This document shows positions 6,146-8,290 of a stretch of DNA of 8,290 nucleotides, piece after piece. Each line of letters opens with the position of its first letter. Position 1 is the first letter of the stretch. The stretch is taken from positions 1-8,290 of the forward strand of contig CALKXN010000338.1 of the NCBI GenBank assembly GCA_938003555.1, in the 5' to 3' direction. A model generated the notes under the pieces. The model saw only the letters and a list, made by a program, of their open reading frames with translations. It ran no database searches and was not told the DNA's origin. A program made the position numbers and the translations under genes. The DNA comes from an uncultured Robiginitomaculum sp. (GTDB taxonomy: Bacteria > Pseudomonadota > Alphaproteobacteria > Caulobacterales > Maricaulaceae).

Positions 6146-6643
6146 ATGACAGATAAAAAACACGCCTGCCTGACCGCGCTGCGAGATATGGGTATTGCTT
6201 ATGAAAATCATGACCACGCGCCTGTGTTCACGGTTGCCGAGGGGCAAGAGATCAAAGCACGCCTTCCTGGCGGACACACCAAGAACCTGTTTCTCAAATC
6301 CAAGGATGGACAGTTCGTTCTAGTCTGCGCTCTGGGGGATACAGCTGTTTCGGTCAACCAACTCCACAAGGCGCTCGGTATCAAACGGCTTTCCTTTGGC
6401 AGAGCTGAGGATATGGAGCGCCTGCTGGGTGTGACGCCTGGCTCGGTTAGTCTCTTTGGCATCATGAATGATAAAGGCGGAGAAGTGCGCCTGGTGATTG
6501 ATGCAGCCCTCGCGGCCTGTGACATTGTCAATTTCCATCCTTTACTGAATGACGCGACAACCGCAATCAGCAGCGCCGATATGATCCGGTTCGCGCAAGA
6601 GACAGGGCATCCCCCGACTGTGATTGATTTTACGGCGATCTAA
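6146..6643 (+). CDS. prdX: Prolyl-tRNA editing protein, YbaK/EbsC family (PrdX / ProXp-ala type)
   Basis: Free-standing editing proteins of this family hydrolyse mischarged Ala-tRNA(Pro) in the cytoplasm, correcting prolyl-tRNA synthetase errors. The 165-aa length fits the family. Visible conserved parts are YENHDHAPVFTVAEG (19-33), the GGHTKNLFLKSK segment (42-53) with Lys46 as the expected key lysine, LVCALGDTAVSVNQL (59-73) and GSVSLFGIMND (99-109). The C-terminal HPLLNDATTAIS (131-142) and GHPPTVIDF (154-162) are typical of the PrdX branch and separate it from YbaK proper, which acts on Cys-tRNA(Pro). AAAGG at 6135-6139 lies 6 nt before the ATG and supports the start. There are no membrane segments. 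The 3' end overlaps the converging ankyrin gene by 14 nt. Base composition is higher in G+C than the glucan cluster, fitting a core housekeeping gene. Confidence 0.93.
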   Translation: MTDKKHACLTALRDMGIAYENHDHAPVFTVAEGQEIKARLPGGHTKNLFLKSKDGQFVLVCALGDTAVSVNQLHKALGIKRLSFGRAEDMERLLGVTPGSVSLFGIMNDKGGEVRLVIDAALAACDIVNFHPLLNDATTAISSADMIRFAQETGHPPTVIDFTAI

Positions 6644-8290
6644 AGGCCAGCTCTCCGGCGATATAGGCGCGCCCATACGCCGATAGATTTGGATTTAGGT
6701 CGAGCAGGGCTTTGGTATTCATAATGCTCTCGCTCCCTTCTGCACGCCGCGCGCCGGCGTCCATCAAGGCGTAAATCGTATCCCATGACCCGTTTTCCAG
6801 CGCATAGTCCAATGCTGTGCGCGGGCGTTTAGGGAACTGGTTCATTTGACCTGCCGTCTTATTGGGAATAGCCGTATGAATGTCTGCGCCTGCATCGATT
6901 AGCGATTGAACTCGCCCGCCGAAATCCAAATGAGCCGCGACCATAAGCGGGGTTTTGCCGAAATGGTTCGGCGCGTTCACATTATAGCCGCCCCCAATGT
7001 AGGCGCTAAATAAATCATCATGCCAGAGGGCCGCCGTGAGGCAATCATGAAGCGTAGCAATGGCGCGATAAGAGTTGCGCTGCGGCGTGCCGTTTAACGC
7101 CGCGAGTACCGCAGCCGCGCGAGCCTTTTCTAAAACAATTTCATAATTGGCTATGGATATTGTCACTTCATAGATGCTGGGAATATGTGGGTTCGTCTGC
7201 GCGAAAATACCCGCTCGCTCTAATGCATTTACATCAAACGAGAAATGTCCCAGCGTTATCGCAGTGATGGCATTTTGCGCGTAATCCTCTGCGCGCGGGA
7301 GGGGGCCTGAATAGGCAGAGCTGAGGTAATCTGCGGCATCGCTGCGGGCGTCACCATAGCGAGATAAAGCGTCCAAATAGACATGGCGCGACCATGCATC
7401 TTGATATGACCAGCGCCGTAATTTCTCAGCGGTATCTGCCGAATACCCCGTGAAATTCGGCCTATTCGTAAATCCCCATGGCCGGGTGAAGAAGCCCTGC
7501 CGAAGACTTCGATTACGATATATATTCCGCGAATAGGTGCCCATCGTGCCGCCTTGGCCGTGACCATGGCCAACCATTTGCGCGACGCGTTCAAAATAGC
7601 GTCGCAGCGGCGTATCCAGAGCTGTGGGATCTGTGACGGGATCCAGATCTTGTCCATCACGGGCATATCCAATGCGGTCATAACGGATATCCGCCCGGTT
7701 ATCGACTGTCGCAACATTGCAAATATGTTGGGCTTTATAATCTTTTCGCGTGACCGACCCGTCAAAGATTTCATTCGATTGGACTGATCCTTGCCCGCCA
7801 TGTCTTTTAATAAAAAACAAATCTTTTGAATCGCTCCAAAGCAGAATGAGGTTCGGAAGAATAAAATCCTGACTGAGGACAATAGAGTTTTCTTGAGCGA
7901 AAGTTTCAAAGCCTATGGACAATAACCCCTTCTGCGTCACCCCGTCTGTTTTACGGTCGGCGGGAAAGTATTCAATCATGTTTTGCGTATTCGCCAGTTT
8001 TGATTTTAAGGCGTTCCACTCAAATTGCCTTGCGTCAAAAAGGTAATATCCACCTGACTCGCCGCGCCAGCTTCCCGGCCCGCGGTGATGCAGAAAAATA
8101 TCATTGGGCCTGTCTTTGAACCGGATAAGTTGAGCAAACTGTTTCGGGCCATCCTCCCAATCATGATAGATATTTTCTGTCTCAACTTCTGGCCCGTTCC
8201 AAGGGTGCGTTTCCGGATCGCGGTTCTCATGATAATAGAGGGGAAACAGAGATGCCTGCGTATAGTCCGGAAGGTAAGTTTCTTTGCCTT
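6630..8290 (-). CDS. Unrecognised protein with C-terminal ankyrin-like repeats (5' end outside window)
   Basis: I do not recognise the family. The minus-strand frame is open from the right edge (first full codon 8286-8288) to the TAA at 6630-6632, giving 552 visible residues. The ATG at 7979 is internal, since 103 further codons of ordinary composition precede it. Numbering from the edge, the N-terminal part is rich in Trp, Tyr, His and charged residues (for example HPWNGPEVETENIYHDWEDG, then FLHHRGPGSWRGE). Residues about 239-249 hold a His/Gly-rich segment (VGHGHGQGGTM), followed by an Arg/Asn/aromatic stretch. A helical segment (about 280-410) leads to two or three degenerate ankyrin-like repeats at about 413-515 (nt 6744-7067), the clearest being GKTPLMVAAHLD...LIDAGADIHTA and TALDYALENGS...LMDAGA. 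Ankyrin repeats usually mediate protein-protein contacts. No catalytic motif or membrane segment is evident, and a signal peptide cannot be judged. The coding assignment is secure; function is unknown. Confidence 0.85.
   Translation of the reverse strand, partial: GKETYLPDYTQASLFPLYYHENRDPETHPWNGPEVETENIYHDWEDGPKQFAQLIRFKDRPNDIFLHHRGPGSWRGESGGYYLFDARQFEWNALKSKLANTQNMIEYFPADRKTDGVTQKGLLSIGFETFAQENSIVLSQDFILPNLILLWSDSKDLFFIKRHGGQGSVQSNEIFDGSVTRKDYKAQHICNVATVDNRADIRYDRIGYARDGQDLDPVTDPTALDTPLRRYFERVAQMVGHGHGQGGTMGTYSRNIYRNRSLRQGFFTRPWGFTNRPNFTGYSADTAEKLRRWSYQDAWSRHVYLDALSRYGDARSDAADYLSSAYSGPLPRAEDYAQNAITAITLGHFSFDVNALERAGIFAQTNPHIPSIYEVTISIANYEIVLEKARAAAVLAALNGTPQRNSYRAIATLHDCLTAALWHDDLFSAYIGGGYNVNAPNHFGKTPLMVAAHLDFGGRVQSLIDAGADIHTAIPNKTAGQMNQFPKRPRTALDYALENGSWDTIYALMDAGARRAEGSESIMNTKALLDLNPNLSAYGRAYIAGELAFRSP

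Noticed and set aside
5783..6277. Open frame on the minus strand running through the tRNA and into prdX
   Set aside because: Its central part is a translation of tRNA-Gly (the familiar RSSVVEH-type artefact), and the rest is antisense to prdX or intergenic.
7977..7979. ATG at 7979 (minus strand) as start of the ankyrin gene
   Set aside because: The same frame stays open for 103 more codons to the window edge with ordinary protein-like composition, so this Met is internal.
8006..8230. Separate small minus-strand gene at the right end
   Set aside because: It is in another frame of the region that the ankyrin gene's own frame covers; Arg/Lys-rich and without features of its own.
1..8290. CRISPR array, phage genes, toxin-antitoxin or defence genes
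   Set aside because: No regularly spaced direct repeats and no recognisable Cas, phage, toxin or defence proteins in any frame.

Overview
The window looks like a chromosomal segment of an alphaproteobacterium, probably a marine or algae-associated one such as the Hyphomonadaceae/Maricaulales group. That placement is inferred from the style of the TonB-dependent receptor, its pairing with beta-glucan hydrolases, a PrdX-type editing protein and the IS1182-type transposase remnant. No single feature proves the taxon.

Left part (1-4749, all + strand): a compact carbohydrate-uptake cluster. It starts inside a TonB-dependent outer-membrane receptor whose N-terminal plug lies outside the window. 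A GC-rich intercistronic stem-loop follows, then an exported GH3 beta-glucosidase of the ExoP/barley ExoI type, and 3 nt later a GH16 lipoprotein of the laminarinase type. The simplest reading is a laminarin (beta-1,3/1,6-glucan) utilisation locus. The GH16 enzyme would cut the polymer at the outer membrane, the receptor would import oligosaccharides, and the GH3 enzyme would release glucose in the periplasm. No regulator or inner-membrane sugar transporter is visible.

Middle part (4750-5943): a decayed zone. About 190 nt without a gene hold inverted repeats and a possible insertion-sequence end. Next comes a broken IS1182-family transposase that has lost its N-terminal half and changes frame three times. 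A stretch with the likely right end of that element follows, then a complete tRNA-Gly(GCC) gene on the minus strand. The 3' end of the tRNA faces the IS remnant and the glucan cluster, as is typical at the edge of an integrated island.

Right part (5944-8290): visibly richer in G+C. It has an intact prolyl-tRNA editing protein (PrdX/ProXp-ala, + strand) that converges on, and overlaps by 14 nt, a long minus-strand gene open to the right window edge. That gene encodes an unrecognised protein with C-terminal ankyrin-like repeats. Its reading frame runs at least 103 codons beyond the first in-frame ATG at 7979, so that ATG is not its start.

I see no CRISPR array, no complete mobile element and no defence or biosynthetic system. 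The points most worth a second look are a canonical EF-hand-like calcium loop in an insertion of the receptor, the composition change at the tRNA, and the unrecognised ankyrin protein.
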